Assembly: GCA_017501885.1 (NCBI GenBank)
Contig: JAFVWA010000150.1
Location: 1-51,410 of the forward strand
Direction of reading: 5' to 3'
Source: Clostridia bacterium
GTDB taxonomy: Bacteria; Bacillota; Clostridia; Christensenellales; Borkfalkiaceae
DNA length: 51,410 nucleotides
Of this stretch, positions 42,367 to 51,302 are shown piece by piece. Within the stretch, counting starts at the first letter, position 1; each line of letters starts with the position of its first letter. Made by a program: the position numbers and the translations under genes. The notes below the pieces were generated by a model. That model had not been told where the DNA came from. It saw only the letters and a list, made by a program, of their open reading frames with translations, and searched no databases.

Positions 42367-43287
42367 TTACTTATCAAACTTTTTTATCCACGAAAATGCT
42401 TCTTCGACGGCAGAAAAAATCTCTATTTGTTTTCCTTGATAGATATGTTTACCAACGGGATTCAAAACCTTTTCCCCAGCAAGTTGCGGTTCGTGTCCAC
42501 CGTGCTCGAAGGTTCTAAGTTCTGCCTTTCCACCATTTTCATTTATCATTTTAACAAACTCTTTTGTAACAGAGCAATCAACAGTTCCGTCGTCTTCACA
42601 ATGCCAAAACTTTACGGGAACAGGATAATCTTTTGATTTTGGATTTTTAACAGGGTTGTATCCCATTATCTTTTGTTCGTCGTAAACATACTCACCCTTT
42701 TCGTTAACTTCTAAGTCGTAAATTATGCCGAGCGCATCTCTTGGCAAACCACCGCTCCACGGGTGCAAAAATATTTGGTTATAAGTATCTAACACAGGGC
42801 AAAAAGCCGTATGCGAAACAACGGGGATTTCTCCGCTTAATACTAAGTTGGTGCTACTGATTCCACCCATAGAACCACCGTGAACAAACACTTCAGTCTT
42901 TAAGTTGAAATGCTCCATACAATAGTGGTATGCTTTTACGTAACTTCTAACAGCAATGGGCGAGCCGATATTGTTGCGAATATCTATGCCCTTTTCAGAA
43001 GCAAACTTTTGAGGCAAGCCGTTAACGTCCATCACCGCAAAGCCGTTTGCGACTAAATACTCGGTCATTGCTTGGTGTTCTACTTGCGAATCATCGGTAG
43101 TAACCGTTCCGCCTGCACCGTGACAACTTATCACAAGCCTTGTTTGGGCGCCACTTTCAGTATACTCGTCTGGCAAAATTATAAAGCCGTTATCTTCATA
43201 AAGTTCTTCTAATATTTTCCCTTTTTGAAAATTATTCTCTTTATCGAGCGAGCAATTTACTAATACGTTAAAACGATGAACTTGCAT
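42367..43287 (-). CDS. Alpha/beta-hydrolase (esterase/peptidase type)
   Basis: A 306-residue alpha/beta hydrolase: oxyanion segment CHGAGG (56-60 region), nucleophile Ser139 in GGSMGG, an acid near CEDDGTV and a catalytic His in EHGGHEP. No signal peptide. It resembles acetyl-xylan esterase or oligopeptidase-type hydrolases; the exact substrate is unclear. It follows the MFS gene by 16 bases with an AGAGG site, so transporter and esterase form one unit, which hints that the transporter imports the ester or its product. Confidence 0.83.
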   Translation of the reverse strand: MQVHRFNVLVNCSLDKENNFQKGKILEELYEDNGFIILPDEYTESGAQTRLVISCHGAGGTVTTDDSQVEHQAMTEYLVANGFAVMDVNGLPQKFASEKGIDIRNNIGSPIAVRSYVKAYHYCMEHFNLKTEVFVHGGSMGGISSTNLVLSGEIPVVSHTAFCPVLDTYNQIFLHPWSGGLPRDALGIIYDLEVNEKGEYVYDEQKIMGYNPVKNPKSKDYPVPVKFWHCEDDGTVDCSVTKEFVKMINENGGKAELRTFEHGGHEPQLAGEKVLNPVGKHIYQGKQIEIFSAVEEAFSWIKKFDK

Positions 43288-43303
43288 ATTTTACCTCTTT
43301 TAA

Positions 43304-44584
43304 TTAGTTTAACTTGTCTTTGTCTCGCGCGTTATTAACCATTCGTGAACACGCAAACAATAAGCCCATAAACACAACGCCTATTGCAACTATTAAAATA
43401 AAAAGTTTTCCGTAGCCAATACTATCAATAATTGCACCGCCCGTGGGTGGAGCAACTGCTTGCACTACCGCAGAGAACGCGTTAAGGAACGCAAGGTAAC
43501 TTCCCGTATTGATGTGAGAACGCATCTTGAATGATAAAATTGAACTAAACGTTACTCTTCCTGCGTTAGAAATCGAAAGAAAACCAACTACGCAGACTAT
43601 TGTTAAAACGATGTTTGCATCATAGAAAAAAATCATAGGGGCAAACACTATCATAGCAATAGCTGTTACGACCATGCTTACGTTAAAGACGTTTTTATAC
43701 TTTTCACACAAGGAAACGGCTACTAACGAGCCAGCAAAAAGACCGAGCGGAACAAGGAGTGTTATAAGTATAGAATAAGATAAGTCCATACCAAACTTTT
43801 CGTGAAGCAAACTTGGAACCCATTGTTGCAAAAGTCCGTGCATAAAGTTTCCAAAAAGAGAAAGGAGCGCCATCAACACAAAATACCTAATCTTTTTCGA
43901 CCTTGTTGAAACGTTTATATACATAGGCTCGTTTTCGACGCTTTTGCACTTGCCATTTTGCCAGTCGATTTCGGGTGGATATTTTTTCATTCTCTCAGCA
44001 GCAATAAAGAATATGATTACTATAATGCCAAAAATTATACCAAGCAATATAAACGGAACGTTCCAAAGTCCAAATCCAACGAATATTGCAGGCACGCCGT
44101 AAGACAAAATTCCATAAATAGCACCGCCCGCACTCATAACTCGGTTGGCGTAAGGCAACAGTTTTGTTGGCGCGTATTTACTTATAATAGCCATTACCCC
44201 ACTATAAATTCCCGCTTGCAATGCGCCGTTTATAGTGCATAAAACGTATAGCATGGTCATGCTTGGCATAAAGCCGATAAGCACGGTTAACACAGACGAA
44301 ACCCCTGCCGTCAAACTTATGAAAATTTTTAAGTTTATTTTAGAAAACAAGGGAGCAAGAACAAGTTGACCTATTGCATAAGCAATAAAGTAATAGGTCA
44401 TCGCAAGGCTTGTTTGGGCTTTACCCGTGCCAAAGGCAAGCTGAATTGCCGCAACTTCTGCGGTATATACGTTTTTTGAACCCATCATTAAAACGTAAAC
44501 TAAAAAGCCCGTCCAAATTAAAAACTTGGCGCGTTTTATTTTATCTCTATCAGCAACGTTATCCATCAATTGTTCGTGTGGCAT
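43304..44584 (-). CDS. MFS transporter
   Basis: A 426-residue major facilitator with twelve helices and the motif ASPAIYG-like region between helices 5 and 6 (LPYANRVMSAGGAIYG). The ATG at 44584 is preceded by AAAGGAAAAG. The open frame extends 18 codons further, but a promoter (44610-44638) lies inside that extension, so the short form is correct. It leads a probable operon with the alpha/beta hydrolase, and possibly the PhnP-like and fliB genes behind them. Substrate unknown. Confidence 0.86.
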   Translation of the reverse strand: MPHEQLMDNVADRDKIKRAKFLIWTGFLVYVLMMGSKNVYTAEVAAIQLAFGTGKAQTSLAMTYYFIAYAIGQLVLAPLFSKINLKIFISLTAGVSSVLTVLIGFMPSMTMLYVLCTINGALQAGIYSGVMAIISKYAPTKLLPYANRVMSAGGAIYGILSYGVPAIFVGFGLWNVPFILLGIIFGIIVIIFFIAAERMKKYPPEIDWQNGKCKSVENEPMYINVSTRSKKIRYFVLMALLSLFGNFMHGLLQQWVPSLLHEKFGMDLSYSILITLLVPLGLFAGSLVAVSLCEKYKNVFNVSMVVTAIAMIVFAPMIFFYDANIVLTIVCVVGFLSISNAGRVTFSSILSFKMRSHINTGSYLAFLNAFSAVVQAVAPPTGGAIIDSIGYGKLFILIVAIGVVFMGLLFACSRMVNNARDKDKLN

Positions 44585-44609
44585 AATCTTTTCCTTTAAC
44601 CCTAACCAT

Positions 44610-44638
44610 ATTATATTACCTACCAAAACCAAAGTCAA
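44610..44638 (-). promoter_or_regulatory. promoter of the MFS-hydrolase operon
   Basis: TTGACT (44638-44633), 17 bp, TATAAT (44615-44610). It overlaps the longer reading frame of the MFS gene, which argues against that upstream start. Confidence 0.78.
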
Positions 44639-44703
44639 TTAAACTTAAAAAATAAAAAAACTTTTCAAAATTCGCAAGAAAACACAAAAAACCTTGCTAT
44701 TGC

Positions 44704-44733
44704 TTGCCCAAAAAAAGAGATATGTGGTATAAT
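44704..44733 (+). promoter_or_regulatory. promoter of the phosphohexomutase gene
   Basis: TTGCCC (44704-44709), 18 bp, TATAAT (44728-44733), then an AGGTGAT site before the ATG at 44760. Confidence 0.65.
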
Positions 44734-44759
44734 TAAAAAAAATAACCGCAGGTGATATT

Positions 44760-46265
44760 ATGGATTATTTTAAGCTTCAAAACGGTAGCGACATTAGGGG
44801 CGTAGCCCTTGAAGGAATAGAAGGTCAACACGTTAACCTTACCAAAGAAGCGTGTCTTGACATTGGCAGAGGCTTTGCGCTCTGGCTTATGAACAAGTGT
44901 GGTAAGAAACAAGGGATTAGAGTTGCTGTTGGCAGAGATTCAAGATTAAGCGGGCAAACTCTTTGCTCTTATATTTGCTCTGCTATGGTTGAGCAAGGCA
45001 TATTAGTTACCGATTTTGGAATGGCAAGCACCCCCGCTATGTTTATGGCGTGCATTACCAAAGGTTACGAGTTTGACGGAACGGTTATGATAACCGCAAG
45101 CCACCTTCCTTTTAACCGCAATGGTTTTAAGTTCTTTACCAAAGACGGCGGTCTTGAAAAGGCAGACATAAAAGAGATTCTTACTCTTGCAAGCGACACT
45201 TTAACAAGCGGTCTTGAAAAGGGCAAGTTAGAAAAGAGCGAGTTTATGGACGCTTACTCTAAAATTCTTACCGATAAGATTAAAGACCAAACGGGCGAAC
45301 AAAAACCGCTCGACGGGTTTAAGATTGTTGTTGACGCAGGCAACGGCGCAGGCGGATTTTTCGTTGACAAAGTGTTAAAACCACTTGGCGCAATTACTCT
45401 TGGTAGTAGATTCTTAGAGCCTGACGGAAGTTTCCCAAACCATATCCCTAACCCAGAAGACAAGACGGCTATGCAAAGTATTACCGAGGCAGTTAAGCAA
45501 GTGGGTGCCGACCTTGGAATTATATTTGACACCGACGTTGATAGAGCAGGCGCTGTTTTATCCGACGGCTCGGAGCTTAACCGCAACCGCATTATTGCAA
45601 TGCTCTCTGCTATTTTGCTTCGCGAACACCCCGGAACGACTATCGTTACCGACTCAATCACAAGCACGGGCTTAAAAGAGTTTATCGAAAGCAAAGGTGG
45701 TATTCACCACCGTTTTAAGCGCGGTTATAGAAACGTTATCAACGAGTCCATTCGCTTAAACAATTTAGGACAAGACAGTCAACTTGCTATCGAAACGTCA
45801 GGTCACGGTGCGTTAAAAGAAAATTATTTCTTAGACGACGGCGCATACCTTGTTACCAAGCTTTTAATTGAACTTGCAAAAGGCAAAAAACAAGGCTATA
45901 CTTTGGAATCAATAATCGCTGACCTTAAAGAGCCAAAAGAAAGCGTTGAATTTAGAATGAACATTCTCTTAGACGACTTTAAAGAATACGGCTTAAAGGT
46001 AATAGATGAACTTACCGAGTATGCTAAAAACCAAAATGGTTGGGAAATCGCGCCATCTAACTATGAAGGCATAAGGGTTAACCTTGACAAAGCACACGGC
46101 AATGGTTGGTTCTTGCTTAGAATGAGTTTGCACGACCAACTTCTTCCCCTAAACGTTGAGAGCGACGACGTAGGCGGAGCAAAAACAATCGCAACCGAAC
46201 TTGCTAAGTTTATTAAAAACTACGATAAACTTGACGCCGTTAAACTTTTTGATTTTGTAAAATAG
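44760..46265 (+). CDS. Phosphomannomutase/phosphoglucomutase
   Basis: A 501-residue alpha-D-phosphohexomutase that interconverts hexose-1- and hexose-6-phosphates. The phosphoserine is Ser114 in TASHLPFN, the metal loop DTDVDRAG lies near 251-258, and the sugar-specificity loop is ETSGHGALKENYFLDDGA (about 343-360). The C-terminal phosphate-binding domain ends in LNVESDD. The whole four-domain family length is present. The specificity (mannose, glucose or glucosamine) is not settled by these motifs. It is a single gene. Confidence 0.9.
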   Translation: MDYFKLQNGSDIRGVALEGIEGQHVNLTKEACLDIGRGFALWLMNKCGKKQGIRVAVGRDSRLSGQTLCSYICSAMVEQGILVTDFGMASTPAMFMACITKGYEFDGTVMITASHLPFNRNGFKFFTKDGGLEKADIKEILTLASDTLTSGLEKGKLEKSEFMDAYSKILTDKIKDQTGEQKPLDGFKIVVDAGNGAGGFFVDKVLKPLGAITLGSRFLEPDGSFPNHIPNPEDKTAMQSITEAVKQVGADLGIIFDTDVDRAGAVLSDGSELNRNRIIAMLSAILLREHPGTTIVTDSITSTGLKEFIESKGGIHHRFKRGYRNVINESIRLNNLGQDSQLAIETSGHGALKENYFLDDGAYLVTKLLIELAKGKKQGYTLESIIADLKEPKESVEFRMNILLDDFKEYGLKVIDELTEYAKNQNGWEIAPSNYEGIRVNLDKAHGNGWFLLRMSLHDQLLPLNVESDDVGGAKTIATELAKFIKNYDKLDAVKLFDFVK

Positions 46266-46289
46266 TCTATTAAAATTTATTGTATAAAA

Positions 46290-46317
46290 AACGCCCAACG
46301 GTTATCCGTTGGGCGTT
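46290..46317. terminator. bidirectional terminator between the phosphohexomutase and LysR genes
   Basis: 12-bp stem AACGCCCAACGG / CCGTTGGGCGTT, loop TTAT, between convergent genes. Confidence 0.86.
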
Positions 46318-46322
46318 GCTTT

Positions 46323-47249
46323 TTAAAACTTTTTGTATCTTTCGATTGCCTTTTTGATTTCTTCAATAAAGGCGTTGTCTAAATCACTTAAAACGTAGTC
46401 TTTTTTGTAAACTAACACGTCCTTATATACGGGACGGTCGTTTTCACAAACTCTGTTAACTAAGTCGTAACGCTCTAACACGTGGTCGGGAACGAGCGAT
46501 ACCCACATAAACGTTTGAGTGTTTTTTGATAAAAGGTCAAATTGGCTTGCTCTTTCAAAAACGAAAATTCTTCTTGAAATGTTTTTGTCAAATTCTTCTT
46601 GTTTAACGGTTGATAAAGGCAAAGACGGAACGAATTGGTCTGCCCTTGTGATTTCAATGTAATCGTTAAGGTCGGAAACGTTTATCTCGGGCTTGTTTGC
46701 TATGGGGCATTTTTTATTCATTATAAGACTATACTTAAACTCAGCCACCTTTTCACTTTTTAAGCCTTTGCTTTCAAACATAGACTTAAAATACTTGTCG
46801 TATTTTTCAGCGTAACGAATTATAGCGAGTTTATAGTCTGCCTGCAATATATTGTTGATAGCATTAAGCGAGTTGGTTTCGTGATAGAAAACTTCGGTAT
46901 CTTTTTTAAGAAGTTGCTTGGAAAAGTTTGCAAAAGCATCAGAAATGTAACAAGCACGGGGAACGGAGATAGAAAACTTGTGTTTTACTTCAAATCTGTG
47001 CTTATACATATACTCAACTTCGTCAATTTCAGACAAAATCTTTTTTGCATAGCCGATAAATTCTTCGCCTTCGGGGGTAATGGTTATGCCTTTGGGCGAA
47101 CGACGGAAAATGGTTATGCCAAGGTCGGCTTCCAATTCCTTAATGGCTCTGCTTAAATTTGGTTGCGCGATATAAAGTTGCTCGCTGGCTTTGTTCATAG
47201 AGCCTGCGTTGGCAATTTCCACCGCGTATTTCATGTGTAAAACGTTCAT
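46323..47249 (-). CDS. LysR-family transcriptional regulator
   Basis: A 308-residue regulator. The N-terminal helix-turn-helix (MNVLHMKYAVEIANAGSMNKASEQLYIAQPNLSRAIKELE then FRRSPKGITITPEG) is the LysR signature. Residues about 90-300 form the effector-binding fold. It is single and convergent with the phosphohexomutase; no obvious divergent target lies next to it, so its regulon is unclear. GGTGA precedes the ATG. Confidence 0.93.
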   Translation of the reverse strand: MNVLHMKYAVEIANAGSMNKASEQLYIAQPNLSRAIKELEADLGITIFRRSPKGITITPEGEEFIGYAKKILSEIDEVEYMYKHRFEVKHKFSISVPRACYISDAFANFSKQLLKKDTEVFYHETNSLNAINNILQADYKLAIIRYAEKYDKYFKSMFESKGLKSEKVAEFKYSLIMNKKCPIANKPEINVSDLNDYIEITRADQFVPSLPLSTVKQEEFDKNISRRIFVFERASQFDLLSKNTQTFMWVSLVPDHVLERYDLVNRVCENDRPVYKDVLVYKKDYVLSDLDNAFIEEIKKAIERYKKF

Positions 47250-47281
47250 ATTTCACCGATGAATTTATTTTTATTAAGACA

Positions 47282-47310
47282 ATTATACACTTTTTTTACA
47301 TTTTTTACAA
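47282..47310 (-). promoter_or_regulatory. promoter of the LysR gene
   Basis: TTGTAA (47310-47305), 17 bp, TATAAT (47287-47282). Farther left-to-right, 47385-47420 holds TTGCTCG/CGAGCAA-type repeats of no clear role. Confidence 0.7.
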
Positions 47311-47436
47311 GTAAATCACTACCGCAAAGCATATAAAATGTTAAAAACAAGCAAATTTTGCGATTTTTTTGCTCATCGTTTTACTCATTCATTGCTCGAT
47401 TGCTCGTTTTTTCGAGCAAGTTTTCTACAAAAAACA

Positions 47437-47460
47437 CCCCAAACAAAAACGTGTTTGGGG
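47437..47460 (-). terminator. terminator of the LicC-like gene
   Basis: CCCCAAAC / GTTTGGGG (47460-47437), followed by TGTTTTTTG on the minus strand. Confidence 0.82.
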
Positions 47461-47467
47461 TTAACTA

Positions 47468-48352
47468 TTATCTATACGATGGATCTATTTCTTTAAGTTC
47501 GTCAAGCGTGTCAATTTCAACGATGTCTTCAAAAGCAACGGCACGAACACCTACTTTATAATCATCTTTATAAACAGTTAAAGCCACCTGTCCTACGAAA
47601 TAGTTTCTACCTTCGGGCTTAGAAATAACTTCTTTTATGTGCCTGTATAGTTTTGTTCCGTCTTCTTCAGACCAGTAGGCAATGCCAACCGTTTGATAGC
47701 AGTCCTTTCCGCCTTTGCCTATGCGATAAATGACATCATCTTTAACTTCTATGCACCAGTCTTCCGTTTGCTCTACTGGAATGCCCAAATAGGTTGATTT
47801 ATATTGATAAGGCTTAATGATATCTGGATTAGAAATTATTAGGTCGGCTTCCATAGTATAGCAATTTTTAATAAGCGAACCAGCACAGGCGATAGAAAGT
47901 ATTGCGTTGCCCTCTGCATAGAAGGGGTTTTCTATAAATCTTACCATGGGATATTTTTCTAAAAGCTCGTCAAACATTTCCGCTTTGTATCCCCTAATAA
48001 CGTAAATTTCTGGGATACCTGCTTTTAGGGCAGCATCAATGCCAGTATCTATCATTCTTTTTCCGTTAACCTTTACAAGTGGCTTTGGAGTGGTTAAGGT
48101 AAGCGGTGCCATTCTTGAACCAAACCCCGCCGCCATGATAAGCACCCTTTTAACCTTGTAAGGCTCAAGAAGTTCGTAGCCTTTTTCAGAAATTTTACCA
48201 TTTACGATTGCGCCTTCACTTTTAAACCAGTCCCACGCTTTTGCTACTTGTTCTTTTGACAACTCTGTTTTTTCGGCAATTACTTGCACGCCCACGCAGG
48301 CACTTTCTTCTGCCAAAAAAGACAATACTTCAAACTGCTCTCTACTTAACAT
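47468..48352 (-). CDS. LicC-like nucleotidyltransferase with N-terminal wHTH
   Basis: A 294-residue sugar-nucleotidyltransferase-fold enzyme. Residues 1-65 are a winged-helix-like domain (FEVLSFLAEESACVGVQVIAEKTELSKEQVAKA), also seen in the LicC-like proteins of Firmicutes. From 66 the NTP site AAGFGSRMAPLT-TPKP (74-91) and later EADLIISN and ENPFYAEGN fit choline-phosphate cytidylyltransferase (phosphorylcholine decoration) or a related enzyme. No licA/B/D partners are nearby, so the substrate stays open. AAAGGAAAAAG precedes the ATG. Confidence 0.82.
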   Translation of the reverse strand: MLSREQFEVLSFLAEESACVGVQVIAEKTELSKEQVAKAWDWFKSEGAIVNGKISEKGYELLEPYKVKRVLIMAAGFGSRMAPLTLTTPKPLVKVNGKRMIDTGIDAALKAGIPEIYVIRGYKAEMFDELLEKYPMVRFIENPFYAEGNAILSIACAGSLIKNCYTMEADLIISNPDIIKPYQYKSTYLGIPVEQTEDWCIEVKDDVIYRIGKGGKDCYQTVGIAYWSEEDGTKLYRHIKEVISKPEGRNYFVGQVALTVYKDDYKVGVRAVAFEDIVEIDTLDELKEIDPSYR

Positions 48353-48381
48353 TCTTTTTCCTTTTTCCTATTGTTTTTTAT

Positions 48382-48410
48382 ATAGTAACCTAACTTTGCT
48401 ATTTAGTCAA
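48382..48410 (-). promoter_or_regulatory. promoter of the LicC-like gene
   Basis: TTGACT (48410-48405), 17 bp, TACTAT (48387-48382). Confidence 0.55.
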
Positions 48411-48423
48411 TCTATAAACGTGT

Positions 48424-49545
48424 TTATTGATATTTTACACTTAAAACTTTTCCATTTAGGGGGTTGTTATTAAGTTTATCGCCCATACCCAAATAGAAAT
48501 ATCCGTCGTAATATTCCATGCAAATTGTGGGAACGCCATACTCGAAACTATACACGTCGGTAAAAGTGTCGCCATCGCTTTTCCAAATGGTGTTTAGATA
48601 GCCACCATCTGAAATTTTTTGCACTCTCAAAACAAAAAGAGAGTTGTTTGCTACTAACAGATCGGTTACAGCGCCTTGTGAAAGTGTGCTTTCTGAGGTA
48701 ATTGTAGTTAGGTCGGTAGTTTTATACAAAACGCCCGACGTAAAGTAAAGCGCACCATTATATAAAACCTTTCCACAAAGCATGTTTTCGCCTGCTTGCG
48801 CAAAAGTTATCTTTTCCGTCCAGTCGTCATGATAAACAAAGTATTTCCCGCCGATGTATTCATACAACTCCGTTCGTTCGTTATCACCAACTACCAAAAC
48901 AGCATAAAGTTTGCCGTTAAACTGGATAAACTCATAAACACGAGCAGTATCATAATTAGAAAAATCTAAGGGGTTTTCGTTTTTTAATAAAGTTATTCGC
49001 GTAAAAGAACTTCCCCCGTTTTCCGATACGACGATAGGGCTATCTGGATGCTGAACGCCAAGCCCTGCGAATATTTTTCCGTCGTAAACGGTCATGTCAA
49101 AATTGTGTATTCCACCTGGTAATTTTCTATTTGTGAAAAATTCCGTTTGTTCTAAGGTGTAGTATTCGCCAAACGTCCAATCGTTTATGGGATCGGTGCC
49201 GAGAGCAACGAGTTTTGAATTTATTTCAACAAATCTTGTTATCGCATGAGAAGGCGCAGTCCATACTCCTTCCCACGTCTTTTTAGACAAGTCGTAAGCG
49301 AGAATTTCCGTTTGACCGCTGTTTGCCGTGTAATCGCCCGTGCCTACGTAGAGTTTTCCTTTAAAAAGGTGCATATCCCACACGCAATTTTGTCTTTTCC
49401 CGACAACTTCGTTCTTTATGGGACGAGCAAGGTCTGAAACAGTTAAAACTTTTTGGGGTTCACTAGGTTCATCACACGCAAAAAACACCGCAACGCACAA
49501 AAGCATAGCTACGGCGATTATGATTGAAAAAACCTTCTTTAACAT
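48424..49545 (-). CDS. Surface lipoprotein, beta-propeller-like
   Basis: A 373-residue secreted protein with no clear family. The start used is ATG 49545, because GGGGAG lies just before it; the open frame runs seven codons longer. The signal peptide MLKKVFSIIIAVAMLLCVAVFF leads to a lipobox FFAC with Cys as the anchor, then EPSEPQ. The rest is rich in repeated beta-strand motifs of about 45-50 residues (for example GKLYVGTGDYT, GKIFAGLGVQ, GKLYAVLVVGD, GALYFTSGVLY, GYFYLGMGDKL), which suggests a propeller of sialidase-like or Kelch-like blades. Binding partner unknown. Confidence 0.76.
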   Translation of the reverse strand: MLKKVFSIIIAVAMLLCVAVFFACDEPSEPQKVLTVSDLARPIKNEVVGKRQNCVWDMHLFKGKLYVGTGDYTANSGQTEILAYDLSKKTWEGVWTAPSHAITRFVEINSKLVALGTDPINDWTFGEYYTLEQTEFFTNRKLPGGIHNFDMTVYDGKIFAGLGVQHPDSPIVVSENGGSSFTRITLLKNENPLDFSNYDTARVYEFIQFNGKLYAVLVVGDNERTELYEYIGGKYFVYHDDWTEKITFAQAGENMLCGKVLYNGALYFTSGVLYKTTDLTTITSESTLSQGAVTDLLVANNSLFVLRVQKISDGGYLNTIWKSDGDTFTDVYSFEYGVPTICMEYYDGYFYLGMGDKLNNNPLNGKVLSVKYQ

Positions 49546-49577
49546 ACCAACTCCCCAAAAAAACAAAATTTTTTATA

Positions 49578-49606
49578 AGTATATCATAAAAAAAGGAAAA
49601 AGACAA
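49578..49606 (-). promoter_or_regulatory. promoter of the lipoprotein gene
   Basis: TTGTCT (49606-49601), 17 bp, TATACT (49583-49578). The 225 bp between this and the next gene (49607-49830) contain no gene; only weak plus-strand promoter candidates (TTGATT at 49760, TATCTT region) were seen. Confidence 0.62.
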
Positions 49607-49830
49607 TGATTAATTTTTTACATAAAAAAGGATTCTGCGTTTTGCGTTAGTATTTATAGTTTAAGGGAAAAAACAAATCAAATTTAACAAAGTTTCGGTT
49701 TTACATTTTGATATTAGCACATTCCCCGCCAAATGGGTAAAGTGTCCTGTGTGTGACCTTGATTTTCCCCCATATAAAGTGATATCTTGTGGTTGTAACG
49801 TTGCAAACTAAAAACAAAGGAGAAAAGACA

Positions 49831-50853
49831 ATGAAAACAGAATTCATTGAAAAATGCAAAACTGCATTAGGAACAAACATTGACAATTTTATTCGTAGCA
49901 ATTATGTAGAAAAAGGAAGCAAGGCAAGAATAAAGTTTGTAGAACAGGTAAACGACTTTTTAGGAATGTCTAACGAAGACGAGCAAGTGGGTTATAAAAA
50001 AGTTTCAAGATGGATAAGTGGGGAAACCTTTCCAGATTTAATTACTATCGTTGCTATTTCTAAAGTGATGGATAAGGGAATAGACGAACTATTTAGCTCT
50101 GAAATAGATGGTCTTATGCCAACTGCTTCGCTTACACACCCTGAAAAAAAGGTGCTTAAAAACATATTACAAGACTGCTGGGATAAAAAGACTTTAACGG
50201 TATATATCCCATACGCTTTTCGTGGAAAAGAGTTTTATACAAACAAGGGTTATTTTACAAGAGAAGAAATAGTCGCTCTGTATAAACAAAAAGCCGCTGA
50301 CGCTTGCCGAGTTGATAGGCTTGAAGAATACAACGCTTTGCAAAAAAATGGTAGCAAGTTAAACGGAAAAACTCACTTTTCAAGGTTTTGTAACGTAGCA
50401 TTCCTTGAAAATCACGATAGCGAATCTAGAGAGTCAATATTTTATGATAATGAAGAAGATTACTACGCACAAATTACTAACGTTTGGGAAGAATATGGTC
50501 AAAATGATTTTTTCAACGCTGTTTTCTTTGAAGAACGAGTTTTTGACTTTCACGACTATGCCGACTGGCGTGCAGAAAAAGCCTATTACTATCAGAAAAA
50601 GTCTCATGCCAAAACCATATATGCTATTTGTTTTTCTAATCTAATCAAAACGGGAATAATTACTCCTTGCAAGCCACGCACAGATATTGTCGAATTTGAG
50701 AACATCATCGACGAGGTGACTTTTAATCACGACATGAACTTAACCACCTTTACCGACAACGATTATGATTATCCCCTTGACACCATATCGTTTTCTTTTG
50801 ACGTAAACTTAACAATAACTCAAATAAGAGAAATATTAAACTGGAATTTATAA
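49831..50853 (+). CDS. XRE-like HTH protein with large unknown C-terminal region
   Basis: A 340-residue protein of unknown function. The ATG at 49831 is set by AAAGGAGA; the open frame runs 14 codons farther upstream without a site. Residues about 35-90 look like an XRE/Cro-type helix-turn-helix (KKVSRWISGETFPDLITIVAISKVMDKGIDELF). The remaining 250 residues match nothing I recognise; they are acidic and aromatic-rich (repeated FDFHDY, NDYDYPLD). No signal peptide or membrane segment. It is followed 12 bases later by a 100-residue gene, which makes a two-gene operon beside a tRNA-Arg scar. Confidence 0.62.
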   Translation: MKTEFIEKCKTALGTNIDNFIRSNYVEKGSKARIKFVEQVNDFLGMSNEDEQVGYKKVSRWISGETFPDLITIVAISKVMDKGIDELFSSEIDGLMPTASLTHPEKKVLKNILQDCWDKKTLTVYIPYAFRGKEFYTNKGYFTREEIVALYKQKAADACRVDRLEEYNALQKNGSKLNGKTHFSRFCNVAFLENHDSESRESIFYDNEEDYYAQITNVWEEYGQNDFFNAVFFEERVFDFHDYADWRAEKAYYYQKKSHAKTIYAICFSNLIKTGIITPCKPRTDIVEFENIIDEVTFNHDMNLTTFTDNDYDYPLDTISFSFDVNLTITQIREILNWNL

Positions 50854-50865
50854 TAAGGAGAAAAT

Positions 50866-51168
50866 ATGGGCAAAGGACATTTTTTTAATTTTATTGGTGG
50901 CGACATCTTATCGAAAATGGGCGCAAGTTGGTTTGTTTCTTATTCTTACTATTTGCACGTTGATAAAAAGCATGAAAATTGGAACAAGTGTGAAACGGTA
51001 GCAATGCGTCAAAGTTTTTTTAAAAACTCTCAGCACTACCACGATTATTGGCTTGAAAAAGTTTTAGAAATGAATTTTTACCGATTAAATAGCAACCTAC
51101 TTGATTTACACGGTAAAGAAGTAATAGAAATGGCAAAAGCTGTTATCGCAAAAAAACAAAGCATGTAA
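50866..51168 (+). CDS. Small hypothetical protein, partner of the XRE-like gene
   Basis: A 100-residue protein, basic and aromatic-rich (FFNFIGG, WFVSYSYYLHVDKKHENW, HYHDYWLEKVLEMNFYRL), with no recognised domain. A strong AAGGAG precedes the ATG, and it lies 12 bases after the XRE-like gene, so translation is probably coupled. Its small size and partner are consistent with a toxin-antitoxin, phage or other accessory pair, but nothing in its sequence proves this. A strong terminator follows. Confidence 0.55.
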   Translation: MGKGHFFNFIGGDILSKMGASWFVSYSYYLHVDKKHENWNKCETVAMRQSFFKNSQHYHDYWLEKVLEMNFYRLNSNLLDLHGKEVIEMAKAVIAKKQSM

Positions 51169-51202
51169 CACGTTGATTGTGTATCTTACCTCCGATAAAG
51201 CA

Positions 51203-51232
51203 AAAAAGGATAGGCAAAACCCTATCCTTTTT
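51203..51232 (+). terminator. terminator of the XRE-like operon
   Basis: AAAAAGGATAGG / CCTATCCTTTTT stem with loop CAAAAC and a T-run, between the small gene and the tRNA-Arg fragment. Confidence 0.85.
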
Positions 51233-51235
51233 TGT

Positions 51236-51280
51236 TGGCGCGCCGTAAGAGATTCGAACTCCTGGCCTTTGGTTCCGTAG
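51236..51280 (-). pseudogene. 3' half of tRNA-Arg(ACG), attachment-site scar
   Basis: The minus strand from 51280 reads CTACGGA (Arg anticodon loop with ACG), then ACCAA (3' anticodon stem), variable bases, T arm AGGAG-TTCGAAT-CTCTT, the acceptor strand ACGGCGC, then GCCA. It lacks the 5' half: no GCGCCGT lies further to the right in the window. Breakage at the anticodon loop is exactly where tyrosine integrases recombine at tRNA genes. It cannot encode a working tRNA. Confidence 0.75.
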
Positions 51281-51302
51281 GGGCTTCAAAACTTTGTTTT
51301 TT

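Noticed and set aside
44585-44638. Longer start of the MFS gene
   Set aside because: The extension contains a good sigma-A promoter and no ribosome binding site; the ATG at 44584 has AAAGGAAAAG.
47385-47420. TTGCTCG-type short repeats as an operator array
   Set aside because: The copies are irregular and low in complexity; the stretch lies downstream of the LicC-like terminator with no promoter nearby.
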